In this document: positions 45,501 to 59,467 of the stretch, in pieces
Layout of the letters: each line of letters begins with the position of its first letter
Position numbering within the stretch: the first letter of the stretch is position 1
Assembly: GCF_051014445.1 (NCBI RefSeq)
Contig: NC_135136.1
Span: forward strand, 23,206,001-23,270,000
Direction of reading: 5' to 3'
Length of the DNA: 64,000 nucleotides
DNA from: Colletes latitarsis
Lineage: Eukaryota > Arthropoda > Insecta > Hymenoptera > Colletidae
The notes under the pieces: model-generated
What the model was told of the DNA's origin: nothing
The model's input: the letters and a program-made list of their open reading frames with translations, nothing else
Databases searched by the model: none
Position numbers and translations under genes: made by a program

Positions 45501-47459
45501 GAATCACGTAGGAATGTGGTAACACACTGAGGCAGTCAATTAAACCTGGTTTCGATCAATATTTCAGAGGATAACACCGGTTAGGTCTGGGTTAGGTCTG
45601 GGTTATGCCCGCATCTGGCTCATGATTTAGCCTTCTTCGCATACTTGTTGGCCAGATCCTGGGTATTTTCCGTGTTTGAATCACGTAGTAATGTGGTAAC
45701 ACACTGAAGCAGTCAATTAAACCTGGTTTGGATCAATATTTCAGAGGATAACACCGGTTAGGTCTGGGTTACGGGTGGGTTTTGCCCGCATCTGGCTCAT
45801 GATTTTGCCTTCTTCGCATACTTGTTGGCTAGATCCTGGGTTTTTTCCGTGTTTGAATCACGTAGTGATATGGTAACACACTGAAGCAGTCAATTAAACC
45901 TGGTTTCGATCAATATTTCAGAGGATAACACCGGTTAGGTCTGGGTTAGGTCTGGGAAATGCGCGCATCAGGCTTATTCTTTCGCCTTCCTCGCATACTT
46001 GTTGGCCAGAGCCTGGGTTTTTTTCGTGTTTGAATCACGTAGGAATGTGGTAACACACTGAAGCAGTCAATTAAACCTGGTTTCGATCAATATTTTAGAG
46101 GATAACACCGGTTAGGTCTGGGTTAGGTCTGGGATTTGCGCGCACCTGGCTTATACTTTCGCCATTTTCGCATACTTGTTGGCCAGATCCTAGGTATTTT
46201 CCGTGTTTGAATCACGTAGTAATGTGGTAATACACTGAAGCAGTCAATTAAACCTGGTTTCGATCAATATTTCAGAGGATAACACCGGTTAGGTCTGGGT
46301 TAGGTCCGGGATATGCCCGCATCTGGCTCATGATTTTGCCTTCTTCGCATACTTGTTGGCCAGATCCTGGGTTTTTTTCGTGTTTGAATCACGTAGTAAT
46401 GTGGTAACACACTGAAGCTGTCAATTAAACCTGGTTTCGATCAATATTTTAGAGGATAACACCGGTTAGGTCTGGGTTAGGTCTGGGTTATGCCCTCATC
46501 TGGCTCATGATTTTGCCTTCTTCGCATACTTGTTGGCCAGATCCTGGGTTTTTTCCGTGTTTGATAACGTAGTAATGTGGTAGCACACTGAAGCAGTCAA
46601 TTAAACCTGGTTTCGATCAATATTTCAGAGTATAACACCGGTTAGGTCTGGGTTAGGTCTGGGTTATGCCCGCATCTGGCTCATGATTTAGCCTTCTTCG
46701 CATACTTGATGGCCAGATCCTGGGTATTTTCCGTGTTTGAATCACGTAGTAATGTGGTAACACACTGAAGCAGTCAATTACCCCTGGTTTCGATCAATAT
46801 TTCAGAGGATAACACCGGTTAGGTCTGGGTTAGGTCTGGGTTTTGCCCGCATCTGGCTCATGATTTTGTCTTCTTCGCATACTTGTTGGCCAGATCCTGG
46901 GTTTTTTTCGTGTTTGATCACGTGGTAATGTGGTAACACACTGAAGCAGTCAATAAAACCTGGTTTCGATCAATATTTTAGGGGATAACACCGGTTAGGT
47001 CTGGGTTAGGTCTGGGATTTGCGCGCATCTGGCTTATACTTTCGCCCTTTTCGCAAACTTGTTGGCCAGATCCTGGGTATTTTCCGTGTTTCAATCACGT
47101 AGTAATGTGGTAACACACTGAAGCAGTCAATTAAACCTGGTTTCGATCAATATTTCAGAGGATAACACCGGTTAGGTCTGGGTTAGGTCTTGGAAATGCG
47201 CGCATCTGTCTTATTCTTTCGCCTTCTTCGCATACTTGTTGGCCAGATCCTGGGTTTTTTTCGTGTATGAATCACGTAGGAATGTGGTAACACACTGAAG
47301 CAGTCAATTAAACCTGGTTTCGATCAATATTTTAGAGGATAACACCGGTTTGGTCTGGGTTAGGTCCGGGATATGCCCGCATCTGGCTCATGATTTTGCA
47401 TTCTTCGCATACTTGTTGGCCAGATCCTGGGTTTTTTTCGTGTTTGAATCACGTAGTAG
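42506..47459. repeat. 6.5-kb super-repeat, right copy, five monomers shorter
   Basis: Offsets fall in steps: 6,536 at GATCTATA (36373 and 42909), 6,182 at CATACATG, ACAGG, c and TTACGGG (39589 and 45771), then 5,651 at TAGTAGTG (41803 and 47454). The steps of 354 and 531 bp are losses of two monomers (p, q) and three monomers. The second loss replaces the GTACCACAC, v, w and first GAGTATAAC copies. The homology continues to about 48036, overlapping the next unit. A private GCCAGAGCCTGGG lies near 46008 and ACCGGCTAGG near 43635. Confidence 0.84.
46378..46405 (+). other. Junction of a clean three-monomer (531-bp) deletion
   Basis: To the left the monomer follows 40196-40223 (T7 tract, offset 6,182). 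To the right it follows 40754 onward (GGTAACACACTGAAGCTG, offset 5,651). In the intact copy 531 bp, exactly 3 x 177, lie between these points. The intact arrangement is also kept at 59468-64000. The switch lies in TGTTTGAATCACGTAGTAATG, which both partners share. Confidence 0.82.
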
Positions 47460-50400
47460 TGTGGTAACACACTGAAGCTGTCAATTAAACCTGGTTTCGA
47501 TCAATATTTTAGAGGATAACACCGGTTAGGTCTGGGTTAGGTCTGGGTTATGCCCGCATCTGGCTCATGATTTTGCCTTCTTCGCATACTTGTTGGCCAG
47601 ATCCTGGGTTTTTTTCGTGTTTGAATCACGTAGTAATGTGGTAACACACTGAAGCTGTCAATTAAACCTGGTTTCGATCAATATTTTGGAGGATAACACC
47701 GGTTAGGTCTGGGTTAGGTCTGGGTTATGCCCGCATCTGGCTCATGATTTTGACTTCATCGCATACTTGTTGGCCAGATCCTGGGTTTTTTCCGTGTTTG
47801 AATCACGTAGTAATGTGGTAACACACTGAAGCAGTCAATTAAACCTGGCTTCGATCAATATATCAGAGGATAACACCGGTTAGGTCTGGCTTAGGTCTGG
47901 GAAATGCGCGCATCTGGCTTATACTTTCGCCTTCTTCACATACTTGTTGGCCAGATCCTGGGTATTTTCCGTGTTTCAATCACGTAGTAATGTGGCAACA
48001 CACTGAAGCAGTCAATTAAACCTGGTTTCGATCAATATTTCAGAGGATAACACCGGTTAGGTCTGGGTTAGGTCTGGGAAATGCGCGCATCTTATACTTT
48101 CGCCTTCTTCGCATACTTGTTGGCCAGATCCTGGGTTTTTTTCGTGTTTGAATCACGTAGGAATGTGGTAACACACTGAAGCAGTCAATTAAACCTGGTT
48201 TCGATCAATATTTTAGAGGATAACACCGGTTAGGTCTGGGTTAGGTCCGAGATATGCCCGCATCTGGCTCATGATTTTGCCTTCTTCGCATACTTGTTGG
48301 CCAGATCCTGGGTTTTTTCCGTGTTTGAATCACGTAGTAATGTGGTAACACACTGAAGCTGTCAATTAAACCTGGTTTCGATCAATATTTTAGAGGATAA
48401 CACCGGTTAGGTCTGGGTTAGGTCTGGGAAATGCGCGCATCTTATACTTTCGCCTTCTTCGCATACTTGTTGGCCAGATCCTGGGTTTTTTTCGTGTTTG
48501 AATCACGTAGGAATGTGGTAACACACTGAAGCAGTCAATTAAACCTGGTTTCGATCAATATTTTAGAGGATAACACCGGTTAGGTCTGGGTTAGGTCCGA
48601 GATATGCCCGCATCTGGCTCATGATTTTGCCTTCTTCGCATACTTCTTGGCCAGATCCTGGGTTTTTTCCGTGTTTGATCACGTAGTAATGTGGTAGCAC
48701 ACTGAAGCAGTCAATTAAACCTGGTTTCGTTCAATATTTTAGAGGATAACACCGGTTAGGTCTGGGTTAGGTCTGGGTTATGCCCGCATCTGGCTCATGA
48801 TTTAGCCTTCTTCGCATACTTGTTGGCCAGATCCTGGGTATTTTCCGTGTTTGAATCACGTAGTAATGTGGTAACACACTGAAGCAGTCAATTAAACCTG
48901 GTTTGGATCAATATTTCAGAGGATAACACCGGTTAGGTCTGGGTTAGGTCAGGGTTTTGCCCGCATCTGGCTCATGATTTTGTCTTCTTCGCATACTTGT
49001 TGGCCAGATCCTGTGTTTTTTCCGTGTTTGACCACGTAGTAATGTGGTAGCACACTGAAGCAGTCAATAAAACCTGGTTTCGATCAATATTTTAGAGGAT
49101 AACACCGGTTAGGTCTGGGTTAGGTCTGGGATTTGCGCGCACCTGGCTTATACTTTCGCCTTCTTCGCATACTTGTTGGCCAGATCCTGGGTTTTTTTCG
49201 TGTTTGAATCACGTAGTAATGTGGTACCACACTGAGGCAGTGAATTAAACCTGGTTTCGATCAATATTTCAGAGGATAACACCGGTTAGGTCTGGGTTAG
49301 GTCTGGGATATGCGCGCATCTGGCTTATAGTTTCGCCTTTTTCGCATACTTGTTGGCCAGATCCTGGGTTTTTTTCGTGTTTGAATCACGTAGGAATGTG
49401 GTAACACACTGAAGCAGTCAATTAAACCTGGTTTCGATCAATATTTCAGAGGATAACACCGGTTAGGTCTGGGTTAGGTCTGGGTTATGCCCGCATCTGG
49501 CTCATGATTTAGCCTTCTTCGCATACTTGTTGGCCAGATCCTGGGTATTTTCCGTGTTTGAATCACGTAGTAATGTGGTAACACACTGAAGCAGTCAATT
49601 AAACCTGGTTTGGATCAATATTTCAGAGGATAACACCGGTTAGGTCTGGGTTAGGTCTGGGTTTTGCCCGCATTTGGCTCATGATTTAGCCTTCTTCGCA
49701 TACTTGTTGGCCAGATCCTGGGTATTTTCCGTGTTTGAATCACGTAGTAATGTGGTAACACACTGAAGCAGTCAATTAAACCTGGTTTGGATCAATATTT
49801 CAGAGGATAACACCGGTTAGGTCTGGGTTAGGTCTGGGTTTTGCCCGCATCTGGCTCATGATTTTGTCTTCTTCGCATACTTGTTGGCCAGAACCTGTGT
49901 TTTTTCCGTGTTTGACCACGTAGTAATGTGGTAGCACACTGAAGCAGCCAATAAAACCTGGTTTCGATCAATATTTTAGAGGATAACACCGGTTAGGTCT
50001 GGGTTAGGTCTGGGATTTGCGCGCACCTGGCTTATACTTTCGCCTTCTTCGCATACTTGTTGGCCAGATCCTGGGTTTTTTTCGTGTTTGAATCACGTAG
50101 TAATGTGGTACCACACTGAGGCAGTCAATTAAACCTGGTTTCGATCAATATTCCAGAGGATAACACCGGTTAGGTCTGGGTTAGGTCTGGGATATGCGCG
50201 CATCTGGCTTATACTTTCGCCTTTTTCGCATACTTGTTGGCCAGATCCTGGGTTTTTTTCGTGTTTGAATCACGTAGGAATGTGGTAACACACTGAAGCA
50301 GTCAATTAAACCTGGTTACGATCAATATTTTAGAGGATAACACCGGTTAGGTCTGGGTTAGGTCTGGGTTATGCCCGCATCTGGCTCATGATTTTGCCTT

Positions 50401-53400
50401 CTTCGCATACTTGTTGGCCAGATCCTGGGTTTTTTCCGTGTTTGAATCACGTAGTGATATGGTAACACACTGAAGCAGTCAATTAAACCTGGTTTCGATC
50501 AATATTTCAGAGGATAACACCGGTTAGGTCTGGGTTAGGTCTGGGAAATGCGCGCATCAGGCTTATTCTTTCGCCTTCCTCGCATACTTGTTGGCCAGAT
50601 CCTGGGTTTTTTTCGTGTTTGAATCACGTAGGAATGTGGTAACACACCGAAGCAGTCAATTAAACCTGGTTTCGATCAATATTTTAGAGGATAACACCGG
50701 TTAGGTCTGGGTTAGGTCTGGGATTTGCGCGCACCTGGCTTATACTTTCACCTTTTTCGCATACTTGTTGGCCAGATCCTGGGTTTTTTTCGTGTTTGAA
50801 TCACGTAGTAATGTGGTACCACACTGAGGCAGTCAATTAAACCTGGTTTCGATCAATATTTCCGAGGATAACACCGGTTAGGTCTGGGTTAGGTCTGGGA
50901 TATGCGCGCATCTGGCTTATACTTTCGCCTTTTTCACATACTTGTTGGCCAGATCCTGGGTTTTTTTCGTGTTTGAATCACGTAGGAATGTGGTAACACA
51001 CTGAAGCAGTTAATTAAACCTGGTTACGATCAATATTTTAGAGGATAACACCGGTTAGGTCTGGGTTAGGTCTGGGTTATGCCCGCATCTGGCTCATGAT
51101 TTTGCCTTCTTCGCATACTTGTTGGCCAGATCCTGGGTTTTTTTCGTGTTTGAATCACGTAGGAATGTGGTAACACACTGAAGCAGACAATTAAACCTGG
51201 TTTCGATCAATATTTTAGAGGATAACACCGGTTAGGTCTGGGTTAGGTCTCGGTTATGCCCGCATCTGGCTCATGATTTTGCCTTCTTCGCATACTTGTT
51301 GGCCAGATCTTGGGTTTTTTTCGTGTTTGAATCACGTAGTAATGTGGTAACACACTGAAGCAGTCAATTAAACCTGGTTTCGATCAATATTTTAGAGGAT
51401 AACACCGGTTAGGTCTGGGTTAGGTCTGGGTTATGCCCGCATCTGGCTCATGATTTTGCCTTCATCGCATACTTGTTGGCCAGATCCTGGGTTTTTTACG
51501 TGTTTGAATCACGTCGTAATGTGGTAACACACTGAAGCAGTCAATTAAACCTGGTTTCGATCAATATTTCAGAGGATAACACCGGTTAGGTCTGGGTTAG
51601 GTCTGGCAAATGCGCGCATCTGGCTTATTCTTGCGCCTTCTTCGCATACTTGTTGGCCAGATCCTGGGTTTTTTTCGTGTTTGAATCACGTAGGAATGTG
51701 GTAACACACTGAAGCAGTCAATTAAACCTGGTTTCGATCAATATTTCAGAGGATAACATCGGTTAGGTCTGGGTTAGGTCAGGGATATGCGCGCATCTGG
51801 CTTATACTTCCACCTTTTTCGCATACTTGTTGGCCAGATCCTGGGTTTTTTTCGTGTTTGAATCACGTAGGAATGTGGTAACACACTGAAGCAGTCAATT
51901 AAACCTGGTTTCGATCAATATTTTAGAGGATAACACCGGTTAGGTCTGGGTTAGGTCCGGGATATGCCCGCATCTGGCTCATGATTTTGCCTTCTTCGCA
52001 TACTTGTTGGCCAGATCCTGGGTTTTTTTCGTGTTTGAATCACGTAGTAATGTGGTAACACACTGAAGCTGTCAATTAAACCTGGTTTCGATCAATATTT
52101 CAGAGGATAACACCGGTTAGGTCTGGGTTAGGTCTGGGTTATGCCCGCATCTGGCTCATGATTTAGCCTTCTTCGCATACTTGTTGGCCAGATCCTGGGT
52201 ATTTTCCGTGTTTGAATCACGTAGTAATGTGGTAACACACTGAAGCAGTCAATTACCCCTGGTTTCGATCAATATTTCAGAGGATAACACCGGTTAGGTC
52301 TGGGTTAGGTCTGGGTTTTGCCCGCATCTGGCTCATGATTTTGTCTTCTTCGCATACTTGTTGGCCAGATCCTGTGTTTTTTCCGTGTTTGATCACGTAG
52401 TAATGTGGTAGCACACTGAAGCAGTCAATAAAACCTGGTTTCGATCAATATTTTAGAGGATAACACCGTTTAGGTCTGGGTTAGGTCTGGGATTTGCGCG
52501 CACCTGGCTTATACTTTCGCCTTTTTCGCATACTTGTTGGCCAGATCCTGGGTATTTTCCGTGTTTGAATCACGTAGTAATGTGGTAATACACTGAAGCA
52601 GTCAATTAAACCTGGTTTCGATCAATATTTCAGAGGATAACACCGGTTAGGTCTGGGTTAGGTCTGGGAAATGCGCGCATATGGCTTATGCTTTCGCCTT
52701 GCTCGCAAACTTGTTGGCCAGATCCTGGGTATTTCGTGTTTGAATCACGTAGTAATGTGGTAACACACTGAAGCAGTCAATTAAACCTGGTTTCGATCAA
52801 TATTTCAGAGGATAACACCGGTTAGGTCTGGGTTTGGTCTGGGATTTGCGCGCATATGGCTTATACTTTCGCCCTTTTCGCAAACTTGTTGGCCAGATCC
52901 TGGGTATTTTCCGTGTTTGAAACACGTAGTAATGTGGTAACACACTGAAGCAGTCAATTAAACCTGGTTTCGATCAATATTTCAGAGGATAACACCGGTT
53001 AGATCTGGGTTAGGTCCGGGATATGCCCGCATCTGGCTCATGATTTTGCCTTCTTCGCATACTTGTTGGCCAGATCCTGGGTTTTTTTCGTGTTTGAATC
53101 ACGTAGTAATGTGGTAACACACTGAAGCAGTCAATTAAACCTGGTTTCGATCAATATTTCAGAGGATAACACCGGTTAGGTCTGGGTTAGGTCTGGGATA
53201 TGCGCGCATCTGGCTTATACTTTCACCTTTTTCGCATACTTGTTGGCCAGATCCTGGGTTTTTTTCGTGTTTGAATCACGTAGGAATGTGGTAACACACT
53301 GAAGCAGTCAATTAAACCTGGTTTCGATCAATATTTTAGAGGATAACACCGGTTAGGTCTGGGTTAGGTCCGGGATATGCCCGCATCTGGCTCATGATTT

Positions 53401-53463
53401 TGCATTCTTCGCATACATGTTGGCCAGATCCTGGGTTTTTTTCGTGTTTGAATCACGTAGTAA
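47460..53463. repeat. 6,004-bp (34-monomer) tandem duplication, copy 1
   Basis: Every rare variant I followed here recurs 6,004 bp later: CTGGCTTCG at 47847 and 53851, CATACTTCTTGG at 48641 and 54645, GTGAATTAAACC near 49240, GCCAGAACC near 49890, CAGCCAATAAAACC near 49946, ATTCCAGAGG near 50151, CACACCGAAG near 50645, GTCTCGG near 51247, TTTTTTACGTG near 51493, ACATCGG near 51757, CACCGTTTAGG near 52467, a 2-bp-short GGGTATTTCG near 52730 and TTAGATCTGG near 53001. It contains an f-l-f-l local doubling (about 48010-48710) and doubled CTGGTTTGG monomers near 49600-49950. The left edge is just after TAGTAGTG at 47454, which has no counterpart at 53458. Confidence 0.92.
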
Positions 53464-56400
53464 TGTGGTAACACACTGAAGCTGTCAATTAAACCTGGTT
53501 TCGATCAATATTTTAGAGGATAACACCGGTTAGGTCTGGGTTAGGTCTGGGTTATGCCCGCATCTGGCTCATGATTTTGCCTTCTTCGCATACTTGTTGG
53601 CCAGATCCTGGGTTTTTTTCGTGTTTGAATCACGTAGTAATGTGGTAACACACTGAAGCTGTCAATTAAACCTGGTTTCGATCAATATTTTGGAGGATAA
53701 CACCGGTTAGGTCTGGGTTAGGTCTGGGTTATGCCCGCATCTGGCTCATGATTTTGACTTCATCGCATACTTGTTGGCCAGATCCTGGGTTTTTTCCGTG
53801 TTTGAATCACGTAGTAATGTGGTAACACACTGAAGCAGTCAATTAAACCTGGCTTCGATCAATATATCAGAGGATAACACCGGTTAGGTCTGGCTTAGGT
53901 CTGGGAAATGCGCGCATCTGGCTTATACTTTCGCCTTCTTCACATACTTGTTGGCCAGATCCTGGGTATTTTCCGTGTTTCAATCACGTAGTAATGTGGC
54001 AACACACTGAAGCAGTCAATTAAACCTGGTTTCGATCAATATTTCAGAGGATAACACCGGTTAGGTCTGGGTTAGGTCTGGGAAATGCGCGCATCTTATA
54101 CTTTCGCCTTCTTCGCATACTTGTTGGCCAGATCCTGGGTTTTTTTCGTGTTTGAATCACGTAGGAATGTGGTAACACACTGAAGCAGTCAATTAAACCT
54201 GGTTTCGATCAATATTTTAGAGGATAACACCGGTTAGGTCTGGGTTAGGTCCGAGATATGCCCGCATCTGGCTCATGATTTTGCCTTCTTCGCATACTTG
54301 TTGGCCAGATCCTGGGTTTTTTCCGTGTTTGAATCACGTAGTAATGTGGTAACACACTGAAGCTGTCAATTAAACCTGGTTTCGATCAATATTTTAGAGG
54401 ATAACACCGGTTAGGTCTGGGTTAGGTCTGGGAAATGCGCGCATCTTATACTTTCGCCTTCTTCGCATACTTGTTGGCCAGATCCTGGGTTTTTTTCGTG
54501 TTTGAATCACGTAGGAATGTGGTAACACACTGAAGCAGTCAATTAAACCTGGTTTCGATCAATATTTTAGAGGATAACACCGGTTAGGTCTGGGTTAGGT
54601 CCGAGATATGCCCGCATCTGGCTCATGATTTTGCCTTCTTCGCATACTTCTTGGCCAGATCCTGGGTTTTTTCCGTGTTTGATCACGTAGTAATGTGGTA
54701 GCACACTGAAGCAGTCAATTAAACCTGGTTTCGTTCAATATTTTAGAGGATAACACCGGTTAGGTCTGGGTTAGGTCTGGGTTATGCCCGCATCTGGCTC
54801 ATGATTTAGCCTTCTTCGCATACTTGTTGGCCAGATCCTGGGTATTTTCCGTGTTTGAATCACGTAGTAATGTGGTAACACACTGAAGCAGTCAATTAAA
54901 CCTGGTTTGGATCAATATTTCAGAGGATAACACCGGTTAGGTCTGGGTTAGGTCAGGGTTTTGCCCGCATCTGGCTCATGATTTTGTCTTCTTCGCATAC
55001 TTGTTGGCCAGATCCTGTGTTTTTTCCGTGTTTGACCACGTAGTAATGTGGTAGCACACTGAAGCAGTCAATAAAACCTGGTTTCGATCAATATTTTAGA
55101 GGATAACACCGGTTAGGTCTGGGTTAGGTCTGGGATTTGCGCGCACCTGGCTTATACTTTCGCCTTCTTCGCATACTTGTTGGCCAGATCCTGGGTTTTT
55201 TTCGTGTTTGAATCACGTAGTAATGTGGTACCACACTGAGGCAGTGAATTAAACCTGGTTTCGATCAATATTTCAGAGGATAACACCGGTTAGGTCTGGG
55301 TTAGGTCTGGGATATGCGCGCATCTGGCTTATAGTTTCGCCTTTTTCGCATACTTGTTGGCCAGATCCTGGGTTTTTTTCGTGTTTGAATCACGTAGGAA
55401 TGTGGTAACACACTGAAGCAGTCAATTAAACCTGGTTTCGATCAATATTTCAGAGGATAACACCGGTTAGGTCTGGGTTAGGTCTGGGTTATGCCCGCAT
55501 CTGGCTCATGATTTAGCCTTCTTCGCATACTTGTTGGCCAGATCCTGGGTATTTTCCGTGTTTGAATCACGTAGTAATGTGGTAACACACTGAAGCAGTC
55601 AATTAAACCTGGTTTGGATCAATATTTCAGAGGATAACACCGGTTAGGTCTGGGTTAGGTCTGGGTTTTGCCCGCATTTGGCTCATGATTTAGCCTTCTT
55701 CGCATACTTGTTGGCCAGATCCTGGGTATTTTCCGTGTTTGAATCACGTAGTAATGTGGTAACACACTGAAGCAGTCAATTAAACCTGGTTTGGATCAAT
55801 ATTTCAGAGGATAACACCGGTTAGGTCTGGGTTAGGTCTGGGTTTTGCCCGCATCTGGCTCATGATTTTGTCTTCTTCGCATACTTGTTGGCCAGAACCT
55901 GTGTTTTTTCCGTGTTTGACCACGTAGTAATGTGGTAGCACACTGAAGCAGCCAATAAAACCTGGTTTCGATCAATATTTTAGAGGATAACACCGGTTAG
56001 GTCTGGGTTAGGTCTGGGATTTGCGCGCACCTGGCTTATACTTTCGCCTTCTTCGCATACTTGTTGGCCAGATCCTGGGTTTTTTTCGTGTTTGAATCAC
56101 GTAGTAATGTGGTACCACACTGAGGCAGTCAATTAAACCTGGTTTCGATCAATATTCCAGAGGATAACACCGGTTAGGTCTGGGTTAGGTCTGGGATATG
56201 CGCGCATCTGGCTTATACTTTCGCCTTTTTCGCATACTTGTTGGCCAGATCCTGGGTTTTTTTCGTGTTTGAATCACGTAGGAATGTGGTAACACACTGA
56301 AGCAGTCAATTAAACCTGGTTACGATCAATATTTTAGAGGATAACACCGGTTAGGTCTGGGTTAGGTCTGGGTTATGCCCGCATCTGGCTCATGATTTTG

Positions 56401-59400
56401 CCTTCTTCGCATACTTGTTGGCCAGATCCTGGGTTTTTTCCGTGTTTGAATCACGTAGTGATATGGTAACACACTGAAGCAGTCAATTAAACCTGGTTTC
56501 GATCAATATTTCAGAGGATAACACCGGTTAGGTCTGGGTTAGGTCTGGGAAATGCGCGCATCAGGCTTATTCTTTCGCCTTCCTCGCATACTTGTTGGCC
56601 AGATCCTGGGTTTTTTTCGTGTTTGAATCACGTAGGAATGTGGTAACACACCGAAGCAGTCAATTAAACCTGGTTTCGATCAATATTTTAGAGGATAACA
56701 CCGGTTAGGTCTGGGTTAGGTCTGGGATTTGCGCGCACCTGGCTTATACTTTCACCTTTTTCGCATACTTGTTGGCCAGATCCTGGGTTTTTTTCGTGTT
56801 TGAATCACGTAGTAATGTGGTACCACACTGAGGCAGTCAATTAAACCTGGTTTCGATCAATATTTCCGAGGATAACACCGGTTAGGTCTGGGTTAGGTCT
56901 GGGATATGCGCGCATCTGGCTTATACTTTCGCCTTTTTCACATACTTGTTGGCCAGATCCTGGGTTTTTTTCGTGTTTGAATCACGTAGGAATGTGGTAA
57001 CACACTGAAGCAGTTAATTAAACCTGGTTACGATCAATATTTTAGAGGATAACACCGGTTAGGTCTGGGTTAGGTCTGGGTTATGCCCGCATCTGGCTCA
57101 TGATTTTGCCTTCTTCGCATACTTGTTGGCCAGATCCTGGGTTTTTTTCGTGTTTGAATCACGTAGGAATGTGGTAACACACTGAAGCAGACAATTAAAC
57201 CTGGTTTCGATCAATATTTTAGAGGATAACACCGGTTAGGTCTGGGTTAGGTCTCGGTTATGCCCGCATCTGGCTCATGATTTTGCCTTCTTCGCATACT
57301 TGTTGGCCAGATCTTGGGTTTTTTTCGTGTTTGAATCACGTAGTAATGTGGTAACACACTGAAGCAGTCAATTAAACCTGGTTTCGATCAATATTTTAGA
57401 GGATAACACCGGTTAGGTCTGGGTTAGGTCTGGGTTATGCCCGCATCTGGCTCATGATTTTGCCTTCATCGCATACTTGTTGGCCAGATCCTGGGTTTTT
57501 TACGTGTTTGAATCACGTCGTAATGTGGTAACACACTGAAGCAGTCAATTAAACCTGGTTTCGATCAATATTTCAGAGGATAACACCGGTTAGGTCTGGG
57601 TTAGGTCTGGCAAATGCGCGCATCTGGCTTATTCTTGCGCCTTCTTCGCATACTTGTTGGCCAGATCCTGGGTTTTTTTCGTGTTTGAATCACGTAGGAA
57701 TGTGGTAACACACTGAAGCAGTCAATTAAACCTGGTTTCGATCAATATTTCAGAGGATAACATCGGTTAGGTCTGGGTTAGGTCAGGGATATGCGCGCAT
57801 CTGGCTTATACTTCCACCTTTTTCGCATACTTGTTGGCCAGATCCTGGGTTTTTTTCGTGTTTGAATCACGTAGGAATGTGGTAACACACTGAAGCAGTC
57901 AATTAAACCTGGTTTCGATCAATATTTTAGAGGATAACACCGGTTAGGTCTGGGTTAGGTCCGGGATATGCCCGCATCTGGCTCATGATTTTGCCTTCTT
58001 CGCATACTTGTTGGCCAGATCCTGGGTTTTTTTCGTGTTTGAATCACGTAGTAATGTGGTAACACACTGAAGCTGTCAATTAAACCTGGTTTCGATCAAT
58101 ATTTCAGAGGATAACACCGGTTAGGTCTGGGTTAGGTCTGGGTTATGCCCGCATCTGGCTCATGATTTAGCCTTCTTCGCATACTTGTTGGCCAGATCCT
58201 GGGTATTTTCCGTGTTTGAATCACGTAGTAATGTGGTAACACACTGAAGCAGTCAATTACCCCTGGTTTCGATCAATATTTCAGAGGATAACACCGGTTA
58301 GGTCTGGGTTAGGTCTGGGTTTTGCCCGCATCTGGCTCATGATTTTGTCTTCTTCGCATACTTGTTGGCCAGATCCTGTGTTTTTTCCGTGTTTGATCAC
58401 GTAGTAATGTGGTAGCACACTGAAGCAGTCAATAAAACCTGGTTTCGATCAATATTTTAGAGGATAACACCGTTTAGGTCTGGGTTAGGTCTGGGATTTG
58501 CGCGCACCTGGCTTATACTTTCGCCTTTTTCGCATACTTGTTGGCCAGATCCTGGGTATTTTCCGTGTTTGAATCACGTAGTAATGTGGTAATACACTGA
58601 AGCAGTCAATTAAACCTGGTTTCGATCAATATTTCAGAGGATAACACCGGTTAGGTCTGGGTTAGGTCTGGGAAATGCGCGCATATGGCTTATGCTTTCG
58701 CCTTGCTCGCAAACTTGTTGGCCAGATCCTGGGTATTTCGTGTTTGAATCACGTAGTAATGTGGTAACACACTGAAGCAGTCAATTAAACCTGGTTTCGA
58801 TCAATATTTCAGAGGATAACACCGGTTAGGTCTGGGTTTGGTCTGGGATTTGCGCGCATATGGCTTATACTTTCGCCCTTTTCGCAAACTTGTTGGCCAG
58901 ATCCTGGGTATTTTCCGTGTTTGAAACACGTAGTAATGTGGTAACACACTGAAGCAGTCAATTAAACCTGGTTTCGATCAATATTTCAGAGGATAACACC
59001 GGTTAGATCTGGGTTAGGTCCGGGATATGCCCGCATCTGGCTCATGATTTTGCCTTCTTCGCATACTTGTTGGCCAGATCCTGGGTTTTTTTCGTGTTTG
59101 AATCACGTAGTAATGTGGTAACACACTGAAGCAGTCAATTAAACCTGGTTTCGATCAATATTTCAGAGGATAACACCGGTTAGGTCTGGGTTAGGTCTGG
59201 GATATGCGCGCATCTGGCTTATACTTTCACCTTTTTCGCATACTTGTTGGCCAGATCCTGGGTTTTTTTCGTGTTTGAATCACGTAGGAATGTGGTAACA
59301 CACTGAAGCAGTCAATTAAACCTGGTTTCGATCAATATTTTAGAGGATAACACCGGTTAGGTCTGGGTTAGGTCCGGGATATGCCCGCATCTGGCTCATG

Positions 59401-59467
59401 ATTTTGCATTCTTCGCAAACATGTTGGCCAGATCCTGGGTTTTTTTCGTGTTTGAATCACGTAGTAA
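53464..59467. repeat. 6,004-bp (34-monomer) tandem duplication, copy 2
   Basis: Base-for-base equal to copy 1 wherever I compared. The only difference I found within the unit is GCAAACATG here (A at 59418) against GCATACATG (T at 53414). At 59561 G replaces C (TTATGGCCGC against TTATGCCCGC at 53557), and from about 59690 the sequence leaves copy 1 (ACAGG against GGAGG). So high an identity in a repeat whose neighbouring monomers differ at many positions means a very recent duplication, recent gene conversion, or an assembly duplication. Confidence 0.92.

Noticed and set aside
47460..59467. Possible assembly artefact as the sole explanation of the 6,004-bp repeat
   Set aside because: Not excluded, but at least one private difference (53414 against 59418) and divergent flanks on both sides argue for two real copies. 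Spanning reads are needed to settle it.
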